From Gari tellinella (lineage: Eukaryota > Mollusca > Bivalvia > Cardiida > Psammobiidae), in NCBI GenBank assembly GCA_922989275.2, contig OV277858.1, positions 6,076,001 through 6,140,000 of the forward strand: a DNA stretch of 64,000 bases, in the 5' to 3' direction. The translations under genes were made by a program, and so were the position numbers. The notes beneath the pieces were generated by a model. It made no database searches. It was given only the letters and a program-made list of their open reading frames with translations, and was not told the DNA's origin. Shown here piece after piece: positions 11,764-23,298 of this stretch (its first letter is position 1; each line of letters opens with the position of its first letter).

Positions 11764-13302
11764 TCGTTTTGAGAGACACTTCTGTCATTATTTCAATATA
11801 ATATTACACAAATGATCCATGGTTGACCTTTTACCAAAGCTATTAATTCAAAGACGGGGCATATAATGTGGAAGTAACTTAAAGACAGTTATGTTCGTCC
11901 GTCTGTCTGATAGACAACATATATCTGTCTATCCGGGTTGCTTATACGATAACTCGAATTCATTTATCCCAGTTTCATTATGCATGTACAGTTGTATTAT
12001 ATTACATTATCTAAATAGTTTCAACAATTTCATAAATTGCTACCTTTTGAATATATTTTATTGAATGTTTTCCTTTAGTGCCAAAAAAAGCCATAAGGTA
12101 GAAAAGCAATAATGTTTCACATTCCTTAATTCATCTCTAAATTTGTAAAGTATTAAAAAAAGCAATTATTATACATTGCGTGTTATGTTTTTGTCTTTAA
12201 AATTAAAGATCATCTTGCCATGTGGCTAAATATGAGCGTTAACTAGAGAATTGAGGTACAGTACATGTAATGAAAACATTGCCTTTTCAGGCGAAAATTC
12301 GATCCAATTTTGGTCGGTTTCATCATAATATTATACTTGATACGACAATTCATTCTCCAAAGTTAACAGTATAAAACATGGCCTCCAGTGGATGAGAAAG
12401 ACGATACTTATATGTATATTGTTCATTGGAGTCATTGTAAAACAATACCATTGAGTTGTCGCTCATATAAGTATATGTAAAAAACACAAAAAAACAGGGA
12501 TTCTTTAAAAGATGACTCCGTAGTAGGACAAATGTCCGTCCTAGGTCTATGACTAAAACAACCCTGGTAAATGTCTACTAGGATATGATTTACAAGCAAT
12601 AATCGAAACGCATTGCGTATGGTAGTGACACACCATTTCCACAAGGAATTTTCTGCAGGTTATCTTTAGTAAATATCTACATAAAGTTACATCCTATCAT
12701 AATAGTTTTAACACGTTGTCATTATTTCAACGTAGAGTGATACTTCAACAACTTCATCAAAAAACTAGTTTGAAAACGAGTAACAACAACTGACGATATT
12801 CAGTCGTATATGAAGTTTGTGGAAAACCTGGTTAAAAGAGCTTTCCTCCAAAATAACCAGTGATGCTTGGTCTTTTTAGAGGTGGTCTGAAGATGAAGCA
12901 AGACATTTGATTGTCAACATAGAGCATGTTGATAAAGCAATACAACAAGGTTGGTCAAAAACAGGAACACGTGAAGGAAACATGTTTTAAAAATCAAGAA
13001 AGAATGTTTGATATAAAGTACGTGATTGGCAATTCACTTTATAAATAGACTTTAAAACAGTGGACAAATTTGGTACCAAACTGACTATGATGTGATCAGG
13101 ATTGTGTTATTCGTCGATAATAAAAATTAAAGGATGTTGGATAAAATTGGACGAAAACATCAATAGTAAGTGATTGAAATGACTGTAATGTAATACGAAA
13201 ATCGATAACAGCTTATACGCTTCATTGAACATCACTATAACTGAAGGACAATAGAGGGACAATAGAAAGCCTACAGTACATAGGTAACATTCCTTTTGAA
13301 GA
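11764..13302. other. intergenic and putative 5' leader of the following LINE
   Basis: The part to about 12,420 contains decayed units of the GCCGCCAGTGGGTGG family. No gene was recognised. The last few hundred bases may be the untranslated leader of the LINE whose ORF1 starts near 13,354. Confidence 0.35.
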
Positions 13303-13303
13303 A

Positions 13304-13392
13304 AAAAAACTACGGAAGATCGAAAGGGACATTTACAAACAATAATATACATATTGAAATCTAAAAAAACTACGGAAGACCGAAAGGGACAT
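13304..13392 (+). repeat. 29-bp direct repeat, 60 bp apart, in LINE leader
   Basis: AAAAAACTACGGAAGA followed by (T/C)CGAAAGGGACAT occurs at 13,304-13,332 and again at 13,364-13,392, with one difference. The second copy lies at the start of the LINE ORF1. A short tandem duplication in a LINE 5' leader could be promoter-related, but that is only inference. Confidence 0.6.
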
Positions 13393-13841
13393 AAAATGGG
13401 AAATTCTACAGAACAATGGCGAGCAAGTATAGGGTTATATTCACACCAGACAAAGACTAATTCAGACTTGAACCAACATAGTGTTACTTTGAAATATGTA
13501 TCTCTTTCAATACGAATATGTCTACTGCTACTTCTTGTGACACAATGTATTGAGAGAAACCCAGGACCCGGGCATGGACCAGGAAACGATACCAGTCGGA
13601 GTCGTGCCAGTGGTAGCGGCATCCGCGGGGGACGTAGCGGATCCACAAGCACAACGGTAACGCGTAACACTCGATCTTCTCTAATTGATAAATCACCGCG
13701 TTACTCGCAACAGGAACGAATAGATTCCTCACGACGGACTGTTAATGAAATTGAACAAAGACCGATAGATAAATGGTTCAGTAGTGACACATCTGGTGAA
13801 ACCGTTGCCACACAGAGCCCGCCAAAACTACCGAGAATACA
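13354..13841 (+). pseudogene. LINE ORF1, N-terminal part with 2A-like motif
   Basis: A leucine-rich stretch (ICLLLLLVTQ, residues 55-64) leads into IERNPGP at residues 66-72, the core of a 2A ribosome-skipping peptide. The usual Asp two positions before Glu is Cys here, so skipping activity is doubtful. The text after it is Gly/Arg/Ser-rich (about residues 73-110), as in many LINE ORF1 proteins. LINEs of molluscs, sea urchins and trypanosomes are known to carry 2A-like N-termini. The frame is broken near 13,842 by an inserted LINE tail in the opposite orientation; the rest of ORF1 resumes near 14,837. An alternative is an unrelated protein, but position and context favour ORF1. Confidence 0.6.
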
Positions 13842-14836
13842 AATAAATACGAAAGACTCAAGCAGGAAACGCAACACAAACAGTACCTCTCAAGCAGAAC
13901 ACACACAGTCATACCATAACAAACACACACACACACGCACAATGCCATTCATTCATCTACACACTAAATAGAAAACAACACGCAAGACAAACATAAAGCA
14001 AAGTGAACATAGGAGCCCGCCTTGGTACGGTCAGCAGCAATCAATAACTAATTATAAATTAATCATTATCTACCACTGGGGGGTTAAACCTAGATTAAGG
14101 GGCGCCCAACCTCGCACTTATATCCTATATTCACCTATAAAGACGAACAGTGTACATAAAATATAAACCCTGTTCCACAACCTCACAATCAAAAAGACCG
14201 CCAGCACAGTAAGTAAATACATGTAAAACATTTAACAAAAATTCTATGACAAGATCATTAGTAACATGGGAAAGAATTAAGCATTCAAGCCCGTGTTAAA
14301 AATAACCCACTATGGCTACGGTCAAATTGTACTCAAGCGACTAGTCTGTAGTTACGAGTAACTGTAAGACATGGAAGGGTCAATGGTACGACAGAGAGGG
14401 AGAGAAAAAACAAAGCACGAAAATCCGACATAACTCTCCCGGTTAAGGACGGCTTTAGAGATACATCATCATGTAGTGCTAAGCCCTGTCTGTCGTCGCA
14501 CAACCAAAGAGGAATAGTCAATTGTAGATTGATCGATAACCAAACGTGAAGTGCGCAGCAATATAGTTGGATCATAATATTTTTTGAGGAAAAATCTAAT
14601 ACGTTTCACAAATAGGTTTTGAAAATGTATATGTCTAAGAATCTTACGAAGTCTGTAAATCACATCACCATAAAACTCCGGATGTGAAATACCTTGCCGC
14701 AGAAAAGACTTTAAGTTACACTTATAATTGTTAATGAGAGGAAGATTTTAATAAAATAATTTAGAAAATGTTTTACGAAGTTTATGAAATCTGTACCCCT
14801 GTTTAAGAAGCTTTTCAGTAATAGTTTTATTACGAA
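13842..14836 (-). mobile_element. 5'-truncated retroelement: C-terminus plus 3' tail, copy 2
   Basis: On the minus strand, 14,836 down to about 14,478 reads as decayed coding text with YRFHKLRKTFSKFY and a GDVIYRLRKIL block. I associate this pattern with C-terminal regions of retroelement polyproteins in molluscs and cnidarians, from memory and with moderate certainty. It is followed by a ~636-bp untranslated tail (14,477-13,842) shared with copies at 11,304 and 52,541. The tail is therefore probably a LINE 3' UTR. The insertion splits ORF1 of the plus-strand LINE. Confidence 0.6.
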
Positions 14837-15461
14837 TGTGGAAGTCCTCAACAGAGGTACAGGCCCTAGCAAAAAACCCAATACAGAAATAGATAATCTC
14901 GATATACGATCGTTACTTTTAGACATCCGTCATGAAGTCAGATGCACAAATCAGAAATTTGATCACCTTGAAAACTCTGTAAAGGAATTACAAGCAGACA
15001 ATCAGACTTTAAAAGAACAAAATATTACTTTATCAAATGATTTGTCTATCCAAACAGAAAAAGTGTCGTCTCTCGAAACGCAATTGGATGCATGCAACAG
15101 AAGACAAGAACATTTGAAAACAATTACAAAAAAAACAAACCTGAAAGTGTTCAACCTTGCCGAAGCTCATGACATTAAAGATAACGATGCAACACTTGAT
15201 CAAATAGTTGTTGATAAACTAAATACAGATCTTAATCTAAACGAAACTGTTGAATCGTTTGACAATGTATACGTTCTTCCAGGAAAAACCTCACTTCGTC
15301 CTATATTCCTCAGATGTGCCAGTTTGAGAATACGAGATCGAATTTTATCAGCATTTCGCGCAGCGCGTACATCGGGAAAGACAGTAACTTTCAGAATTGG
15401 CAAAGACCTTCCAATTACTACAGCTAGAGCACGAAGTGGACTCTATCCTCTATTCAAATAG
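14837..15461 (+). pseudogene. LINE ORF1, coiled-coil and RNA-binding part
   Basis: About 60 residues of heptad-like sequence (KFDHLENSVKELQADNQTLK and following) form a probable coiled coil. They precede a ~100-residue module with LKVFNLAE, VDNVYVLPG-like text and RPIFLRCASLRIRDRILSAF, matching the layout of LINE ORF1 RRM-type proteins. ORF1p binds the element RNA and forms trimers in L1; that role is inferred here. A TAG at 15,459 ends the open frame, and related text (YFKHDCLMVNSNMYKYDD) continues in the same region, so the stop may be a mutation. ORF2 follows about 150 bp downstream. Confidence 0.7.
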
Positions 15462-15611
15462 TGCATTGACAATGGAGGAAAGGCATACTTTAAGCATGAT
15501 TGCCTAATGGTCAATAGCAATATGTATAAATACGACGACATGGCTAAAAAGCCCATTCTAGTGAATAAATAGGGAAGAGGCCAAAGCTCTAAATACCAAT
15601 ACGCAAGAAAT

Positions 15612-16430
15612 ATTTCAGTCTGCTCTTTGAATGTTTGTGGTCTTAAGAAATTCAGAAACAACAGCATTTTTGTATCATACTGTTCTAAATTTGACATTGT
15701 GGTAATTTGTGAAACCTGGCAGACATCGACAAATGATTTTGTTGATCTGCTTCCTGGTTATACAAACTACGACAATCCTAGAAAAAGGGTTAGAAGTTAT
15801 CGCGGAGCAGGTGGTGTGACAGTTTTTGTAAAAGACTGGCTTAATGAAAACAATATCGTGAAACCAATATATCCTGAATATGAAGAATGTGTCGTCTTAT
15901 GTGTTGATAAAGAAATTACAAAACATACATTAAATATCATCATTTGCTGTACATATATAGCCCCTGTAAACTCTCCGGTGTATGAGAACCTTAATGTAAA
16001 TGGAATAGAAAGGTTCTGTGAAAAGTTAACATATATAGACTCAGATTTAGGTGAGTTGTCCTTTGTTCTTGCTGGTGATTTTAATGCAAGGGTTAAAAAT
16101 CTACAAGACTATATACCAGATGACAACATTGATTTCGTATTTGGTGAGCAAGTTGTCTATACAGGTGATACATTCTGTAAGGCACGCTCTAGTCGAGACA
16201 CTGAATGTAATACATTTGGTCAATCATTAATAGAAATGTGTTGCTCAAAAGACATTCACCTCTTAAACGGACGCTTCAATGACATTAATGGTAACTATAC
16301 ATGTACTGCAAATAATGGGCATAGCGTAGTTGATTAAATCATCGTATCAACGAATTTGTTATCAAGTGTATCTGACTTTTACGTAGATTATCTCGATATA
16401 TCTGACCACTTTCCTATCGTTTGTAATTTA
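15612..16430 (+). pseudogene. LINE ORF2, endonuclease domain
   Basis: This is an apurinic/apyrimidinic-type endonuclease (exonuclease-endonuclease-phosphatase fold), which nicks the target DNA. The landmarks appear in order: N-terminal SLNVCGLKK, VVICETWQ (catalytic Glu), the central LAGDFNARV (GDFN motif) and SDHFP at 16,401-16,415. A stop at 16,335-16,337 falls between the central and final motifs, where a tyrosine or similar residue would be expected. The frame is otherwise intact for 236 codons. It is contiguous with the RT fragments downstream. Confidence 0.85.
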
Positions 16431-18613
16431 AACTTATTATCTAGTGATCAAACTTCTGAAGCCCCTATGCGTAATACACACTCCAATCTCTCACAGAGAC
16501 AAACATATAAATAGAAGGACAATTTAAAGCAAATATTTATTCAGCATTTTAACAGACTTTATGTTCAATTCTATGAAAACATAACATATGAGAATATAAC
16601 TGGAAGTCATATTCAGTTTGTAAATATTATACAAGAGGCTGGAGAGTGTATGCGCAGCAGAGGCTACAGTAAAACCAATATAGACAATACAGAAATACAG
16701 CCAGAGTGGTGGGATAATGACTGTAGTCGAGCGAAATATACAAAGAACTATAGACTTTGCCAATTTTGCATCTCAAACGCTGATACAGACTTGAAGGCAT
16801 ACATTGAAAGCAGAAATATCTTTAAAAACATGTGCCGCGCCAAACGCCTAGCTATTGAACGAAAGCGTCGTGCCACATTAATAGAGAACAGGAAAGATCC
16901 TAAAGATTTCTGGAGATGTATTAAAGTGGCAAACAAAGACTTAAATAGTGACAAGAGTTGTAAAATCTCAACCGAGGAATGGTTTAACTATTTTAAGGAT
17001 CTGTTTACATCACCACCAAATTCCGATGACGATGACGACCGTAACCACAATGATATATTTGAAGACTTTAACACACCAAATGGTAACACCGATGTTCTAG
17101 ATAGGGACATTACTAATGAAGAAATTCTACTCAGTGTTAAGTCTTTAAAGAGCTCTTGCGCGGCAGGTGCCGATGGAACATGTATCGAGATGTACAAGTG
17201 TGTATTAGAAACTATATTACCATATTTAAACGCGTTGTTCAATAGCATATTGTCATCTCGACATCTACCACAAGAATGGTGTTTAAGTTTGATTACACCA
17301 GTTCATAAAAAATGACCTCGTGATGACCCTAACAATTACAGGGCTATCTCGGTTGCAAACAGCTTGAGCAAAATATTCATTAAGATATTAAGTACACGTC
17401 TAACATCTTGGTCGGAAGCTAATAATATAATTGACGAATCCCAAGCTGGTTTCCGCGCCGGATATTCAACCACGGACAATATCTTCAACTTACATGCTGT
17501 AATACAAAAGTATTTGTCACGTAGAAGAGGCCGAATCTGCGTCTTCTTTATATACTTTTTCAAAGCTTTTGACAACTGTGCCCATCAACATTTATGGAAG
17601 AGTTTAGTACGAAATGGCATTAACCAAAACAGTAAACTGCCTTCAGTGTTTACATCAATGTATTCACAGTTGAAATCCTGTGTTAAAATGAAAGATGGTT
17701 TAACTGAGTTCTTTAAATGTTAAATTGGAACAAACCAAGGCTGTGTGAGCTCATCTATAATATGCATATTGTTCATCAATGACTTATTAGCTTACATTAG
17801 ATTAAAATGTAATAATGGTATATTTGTGACTCAAGAAATTGAAGATCTCCATGGTTTAATGTTCGCCGACGACGTCGCGACAGTCGCAGAAACAACCATA
17901 CAATTACAGCTGAAAATTATAGCAATAGATCAATTTTGTAATTATACAGGGATGAAATAAAACATAGACAAATCGAAGATCATCGTCTTTAGGAATGGTG
18001 GTCACTTGAGGCATTATGAAAGATGGTATTACCAAGGCAACACATAGAGATAGTGTCATTTTATACGTACTTGGGAGCCTTTTTCACACAACAGTTAAGC
18101 TGGACAAAAACACAACAGGTGCTGTCATTACAAGCCTAAAAAGCTGTAAATGCTATTTGCCGTTGCCAAACATATTTTGATCATTTTTCACAACAAGACG
18201 CTTTTGAACTATTCGACGCAATGGTGAAACCGATTCTTGTATATTCTTCTGCAATATGGGGATATCAAGTTTGTAGTGAAATTGAAAAAGTGCATTACCA
18301 TTTCTGCAAAAGGTTGGCATGCCTTAACCAAAATGTTTCAAACTTTTTTGGATTAAGTGAATGCGGAAGATACCCCTTGTCCACAACATATGTGACCAAT
18401 TGTGTTAAATACTGGACTCATATACTTACCATGTCAAGGAACCGCTATCCAAAACAGTGCTACATTATTTTACGCCATATAGACGAAAGTGGAAGAACTA
18501 ACTGGGCAACATATATAAAACGGCTATTATACACGTTTGGGTTCGGCTATGCATGGATAGTAGATAAAATTGGTGACGCCAAAGCTCCTTTTTGCTCTTA
18601 CCTTGTTTTAAAA
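16431..18613 (+). pseudogene. LINE ORF2, reverse transcriptase and C-terminus
   Basis: Broken RT text lies in three frames. The linker and fingers (16,650-17,315) include SCAAGADGTCIEMYK. Then come ESQAGFRAGYSTTDNIF and FFKAFDN (motif A; 17,364-17,723), and FADDVAT (catalytic box, 17,862-17,873). The C-terminal region (18,221-18,613) has SECGRYPLSTTYVTN. At least three frameshifts or stops make it inactive. The same C-terminal signature is in the fossil at 7,390-8,667 and, more distantly, in the LINE at 57,169-60,097. The gypsy element sits at its 3' side after AAAA; no clear LINE text resumes after 29,222. Confidence 0.85.
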
Positions 18614-19582
18614 TGTGACCAGGTTGTGTTTTCGGTCATTTCGGTAGTTTTATCTTTTCACTCATTTTAATCCAAGTTCGATAACTCTTTAGCTCTTTGA
18701 CGTCATTCCGCACGATATTCAGTTGTACAATTAGATTTGAGAGGGAAACATCTCTGAAGAAAACATAATTAAATATATTTTCTAGGTTTATAAAGTTAAA
18801 TACAGGTTTGTATCGTTACTATGAATTAGCAACGAATTGGCACAGGTTGTAATGAGCTGCTGCTTTATTGTTTTCAACGCGTAGTGAAGTTATTTCACTC
18901 CGGCTTGTCTGTAGCGTAATGTATTTTCGCAAATCGAAATAGCAGCAATTGTCATTTCTGTACCTTCTGTTTATGATATTTGACTAACCAGAATAACATT
19001 ATTTGCAGTTTAAGCACCTACAGTGAGTGTGTGAGTTGGCAGAGTTGGGGAGGAGTGGTAACTGCGTTTAGTTCCATAAACTAGTAAGTGGGTGGAGTAT
19101 TGTGTATTTGTTATAAGTTTGTATTGTAAAGCCCATTCATTATCAGACCTGCATTTAGGAAGCAATAGTGTATTATGTGTTTGCAACCATAACATAACAT
19201 AACAGCTAGTTATGGGATTTTATGCTGTTGGCAACCACATAACTTTATATTTTACCCCATAGTGTTTCATGCCCTTTTTCATAAGGAATAGTAAAGGCGT
19301 TTATTTACATGTTATTGTTATTACCATGTGTCATGTTTTATATTCATGCCAGCAGGGTTTAGAATTATTTGGCATGATAACTCATGTATTCATTATTATT
19401 TTCAGATTGCAGTTTGTTGTCAACTTGCAGTTGAGTCGAGTTGAGTTAAGACTGTGCATTGTATATACCATCATCCTACATATCCATTACCATCATCCAT
19501 TGACCATGTTACATTCGTAAATGAAGATTTCAACCTACTTCTGGCTTGTCTTGCTTTAATGGACCCTCAGAGCTAGGCTACA
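18614..19582 (+). repeat. 5' LTR of gypsy element
   Basis: 969 bp beginning TGTGACCAGG and ending AGGCTACA (TG...CA). It is identical to the 3' LTR except at about four positions that I could see: two in the GAGAGGGAAACATCTCTG region near 18,748-18,756, one near 19,170 and one near 19,218. It should hold the promoter and polyadenylation signal. A perfect TGACGTCA (CRE/AP-1-type site) lies at 18,698-18,705; its use is inference. Confidence 0.96.
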
Positions 19583-19586
19583 AATT

Positions 19587-19600
19587 TGGCGCCCAACGTG
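19587..19600 (+). promoter_or_regulatory. primer-binding site, tRNA-Lys type
   Basis: TGGCGCCCAACGTG begins four bases after the 5' LTR. It matches the complement of the 3' end of eukaryotic tRNA-Lys(CUU) over 14 bases, then diverges. This is where minus-strand DNA synthesis would be primed. Confidence 0.8.
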
Positions 19601-22143
19601 TGTTGACAGCTTCAGGAGTGTTTCGACAGATTATCATCAGTGCTAGCATCAAGGACAATGACATTGGGGGTTTAAAGAACAAATTACAGTTGCATAAGGG
19701 AGCGTGAGTAGAAATTTTTATATGAACTATATGAAAATTGCAGTAATTTCCTTGTTTATCTAAATTTATTTGTACATGTCATCAGCTTTCTTTTGTAGAA
19801 ATACTGCAGTTTCTCATATTTTCACTATAAAATAGTGAGCTACATTGTAAAGGAAGAAAGGCGTTTCACATTTTCAGTTAACTACTAAATTTGGTGAAGG
19901 TCTGGTGGTGGAATCTCTTTGATTTTCAGCATAGCACATTTATCGACCTATTTTCACTATTAACTTTGAGACATTTGCTGCTATTTCAGTTTTATACAGA
20001 TAACGCCCAAAAAAAAAAAAAATTATTAAGATCATATTACATCTCCTTACAATCTGGATCCTATATTTGAATAATTTACAGGCGTTTCCAAATTTCGGTT
20101 GAAAATTTTCTTTAAAACAGCTTTTTGTGTGTCCACATATTTGTAGCAGACGGCGTTTTTTTCAGGAATTCCATTTTCTTCTTTGCTTTCGCAGTTTATA
20201 AGTTTCTGGTTGGTCTATTTTGGTTTATTCAGTCTCATAGAGTTATTTCTATTGAATTTCCTTCGAAAATGTTTCATTTTGGTGAAATTTCAGCATTTTG
20301 ATTTGATATGACTTTGCGACTTGACTTTTGTGACTTGACTTGTTGATATAAAAAAAATTTTTTTTGAAATTTTCTGTTTCAGCTATCATTTAATTTTGTC
20401 TTGGAAACAAGCCTATCTAACGGTTGAGATTATTAAACTGAAATTAGTTTGAAAAAATAATAATATTGAATTAAAATAAATTGTCGGTTCGGTTCGGTTA
20501 AACCTGCAAGTTGGGAATAAACTTAAAAATTTGTTTGATAATTCAATCAAGTAATTTTTTATTTGAAATACATTGAGCAGGATACTTGCTTAATTTATTT
20601 CTACGGACTTGTTGGAAGTTGTGTACAGATTTTTGTCGGATCCGAAAGTCGCGTCGTTGTTGTTGTTGTTACCGTAAACATTGACTTTGTAATTAGCGCA
20701 CCCCGGAGCAAATTTTGTTTACCGTACTTAGTCAATAAGCGTACCCTAATTATTTATTTTTGATTTTGCTATTGGTATACACTATTTAGTTTGTACTTTA
20801 GTATTTAATTAGTTTAGTTCACCTGACATACATAATACACTTACCGTACTTGTATAATAAGAGCACCTAGTGTGAATTAGGGATAATTTGAGTTCAGTTT
20901 ATTTACTTTAAAACTTTTGTGCAGCAGTGGTGTTTATTTGTGTTTAGTAAACATACCTGAAGTACTTTAAATACTTTGTGAATTTAGAATTTGAAATTTT
21001 ACAGTAATTGACTTTGATTGCTTTACTTAGCATTAAGATTTCTTTGGTTGCTTTACTTTGGTATTAAGATTCTTTGATTGCTTTACTTTAGAATTAAGAT
21101 CTCTTTGATTGCTTTACTTTTGTATTAAGAATAATTCTTCAAATTTCTTTAGTTTGAATAATAACATTGCTAAAAGTTGAACCATTTAAAAAAAACAACC
21201 TTTGAATAATTGAATAGTGCTTTTGATCTTCATGGTTTACTAATTTAAAATTGATAAATGTTGTGATTGCTGTGATTCATTAATAAAACCACTTAGACTG
21301 AAGGTGAACAATAGTTATATACATGTAGTTCACATAGCAGTGTAGACTCAGATGAATTAGTTCATATAGCATCTGAATAATGTAGACTCAGATGAATTAG
21401 TTCATAGCATCTGAGCAGTGTAGACTCAGATTATTTACTTCATACATGTATAATAGCATCTGAGCAGTGTAGACTCAGATGATTTAGTTCATATAGCAAC
21501 TGACCTTAGATGGATTAGCATTGGTGATAGTCATGTGAAATTAGTTTGTCATTTGATGAGAAAGTAGTTAGTGATAGAGCCTGGATATTTACTTGAGCTT
21601 ATACAGTTTAGCTTAGATATTTACTTGAGCTTAGATATTTACTTGAGCTTAAATATTTATTTGGAGTTAGACTTTTGATTGAAGAGTACATGTGTATTGG
21701 TATGCAGTATAGCTCTTTATTTATTTAGAGTTAAACTTTAATTAGTGAGCAGTAGTGATATACCATATAGCACTTATACTTTTAATGAGAAATTAATATT
21801 GCACATAGGTGATTGTGTCAAATCAAATGTGAATTTTCACATAAATATGTGGATGTGAATTTAGTTTTATACATGAATAAGTTTTGTGTTTGTTATTTAG
21901 TTTTAATTTTAAGCTGAGCCTATAAGTACTTAGTACTTTGTGTTTTAAGTGAATAATTTTCAGCTATAGTTAGAACTTACCCTTTTTACAGGTGAAAAGT
22001 GTTTAAGCAAACTTGATTTATACTTAGCTTTATCATTTGAAATGTGATAATGACACTTTGTAATTAGACAAAGGAAGAGTGGTGATAAAGTTAAGTTGAA
22101 CTGAATTTGTATTGGAGAGATACACTGCTAACATATTAGCAAG
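19601..22143 (+). other. unusually long untranslated leader of gypsy element
   Basis: About 2.5 kb without a long reading frame lies between the primer site and the gag start. It is very T-rich and contains three small tandem arrays: ~34-bp units with GATTGCTTTACTTT at about 21,011-21,130, ~40-60-bp units with GTAGACTCAGAT at about 21,328-21,503, and ~20-bp units with GATATTTACTTGAGCTTA at about 21,582-21,664. Packaging or translation roles are possible but not shown. Short reading frames here (for example 20,563-20,763) look incidental. Confidence 0.75.
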
Positions 22144-23298
22144 ATGAGTAGTGATGAGGAAGGGAAGTTAGGGGAAGCAGCAGGTGGTGCAACTGAGGAT
22201 GAAGTGAAGTTTTTGCAGGCATTGCACTTGTTAGGTATTAAACCTAAGATCACCACAGCAGAGGACTTAGGGAAAATAGCAAGTGTATTTAAAGGAGATA
22301 CAAAGAAGGAACATGAGCCAATTAAGACTTCAGAAACTGCTGTTAAAGGAGGAAAGCATCACTACCCGAAATTTTCTATTTTCTATGGAGATGAAGGAAA
22401 GGGTGAAGTCACATGGGATACATTTAAGTATGAAGTGGAAGCAGTGATGGTGGATGCTACTTACTCTGAAGAGCAGGTATTATTTGGAATTAGGAGGTCT
22501 TTGAAAGGAGGAGCTGCGGATAAACTTAGGAGGTTAGGCGCTGGTGTCTCGGTGTATCATGTCCTGGAAAAACTTGAATGTGACTACGGCACGGTGGAGA
22601 CAAAAGAGGACATGATGAAGAAGTTTTACACATGTGAGCAGAAACCAAATGAAACTGTGGAATCATATGCATCGCGTCTAGAGGAGTTATTTGACAAAGC
22701 AGTAGAGCTTCATGGACTTAGTCGCACAGACACTGAAATACTTAAACAAGTCCTACATTCCAACCTCAGAAAAGATTTAAAGAATATGTCTGTCTACCAA
22801 TGCGACAAGATCATAAATTACGATCAGTTCAAGCGTGAACTTAGGAGAATAGAAGCAGACATGAAGACAGGTAGTTCAGAAGAAAGAAAGCCATGTAAAT
22901 CTGCAGTGCTGACAGATAAAAAGGACAAGACAGAATCTCCAGAAGTAGCCCAACTACTCAAACAGCTTAATGAGAGGATGGACAGAATTGAAAAGGGGCA
23001 GCAGCCACAGCACCATGAACAGACTGATAGCCATTCACAACCATGGCAGAACTATCAAAGTTCAAACTATCAAACCAGAGGCAGATGGCGTGGTGGTAGA
23101 CATATGTCGAGAGGCAGAGGAAACATAAGAGGTTCATATCGCCCGCAAAGACCTACAGCAAGTGAAACCTTTGCACCTGTTTGCTTTTTATGCAACAAGA
23201 AAGGACACGTACAGCATTATTGTCCGATCATTACAGCACAGTTAGTCTGCACTCAATGCCGAAAAAAAGGACATTTAAAGCCAGATTGCCCAAACTAG
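22144..23298 (+). CDS. gag: Gag capsid/nucleocapsid protein
   Basis: A 384-residue structural protein that would form the particle and bind element RNA. The N-terminal acidic stretch is followed by ALHLLGIKPK and a helical capsid region (about residues 75-240) with FSIFYGDEGKGEVTWDTFKY. That region resembles the PNMA/Gag capsid family, by recall. A Gln/Arg/Gly-rich basic linker (about 290-340) leads to two CX2CX4HX4C zinc knuckles at residues 347-360 and 369-382. The start ATG follows a long leader and is the first in a long open frame. The stop at 23,296-23,298 lies shortly after the second knuckle and overlaps pol. The frame is intact. Confidence 0.95.
   Translation: MSSDEEGKLGEAAGGATEDEVKFLQALHLLGIKPKITTAEDLGKIASVFKGDTKKEHEPIKTSETAVKGGKHHYPKFSIFYGDEGKGEVTWDTFKYEVEAVMVDATYSEEQVLFGIRRSLKGGAADKLRRLGAGVSVYHVLEKLECDYGTVETKEDMMKKFYTCEQKPNETVESYASRLEELFDKAVELHGLSRTDTEILKQVLHSNLRKDLKNMSVYQCDKIINYDQFKRELRRIEADMKTGSSEERKPCKSAVLTDKKDKTESPEVAQLLKQLNERMDRIEKGQQPQHHEQTDSHSQPWQNYQSSNYQTRGRWRGGRHMSRGRGNIRGSYRPQRPTASETFAPVCFLCNKKGHVQHYCPIITAQLVCTQCRKKGHLKPDCPN
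23262..23268 (+). promoter_or_regulatory. predicted -1 ribosomal frameshift site
   Basis: A run of seven A residues sits in gag phase as A AAA AAA, followed by G. This fits the X XXY YYZ slippery rule exactly and lies 30 bases before the gag stop. A slip of one base back enters the pol frame, which is open through this point. A downstream stem-loop or pseudoknot was not evaluated. Confidence 0.75.

Noticed and set aside
13107..13670. 187-codon minus-strand reading frame
   Set aside because: It is antisense to the LINE ORF1 N-terminus (2A and Gly/Arg/Ser-rich region). The composition shows no domain and the frame is explained by the opposite strand.
19010..19520. Short frames repeated at 2,252-2,753, 19,010-19,520 and 28,646-29,156
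   Set aside because: They are identical because they lie in LTR copies; there is no independent evidence of coding.
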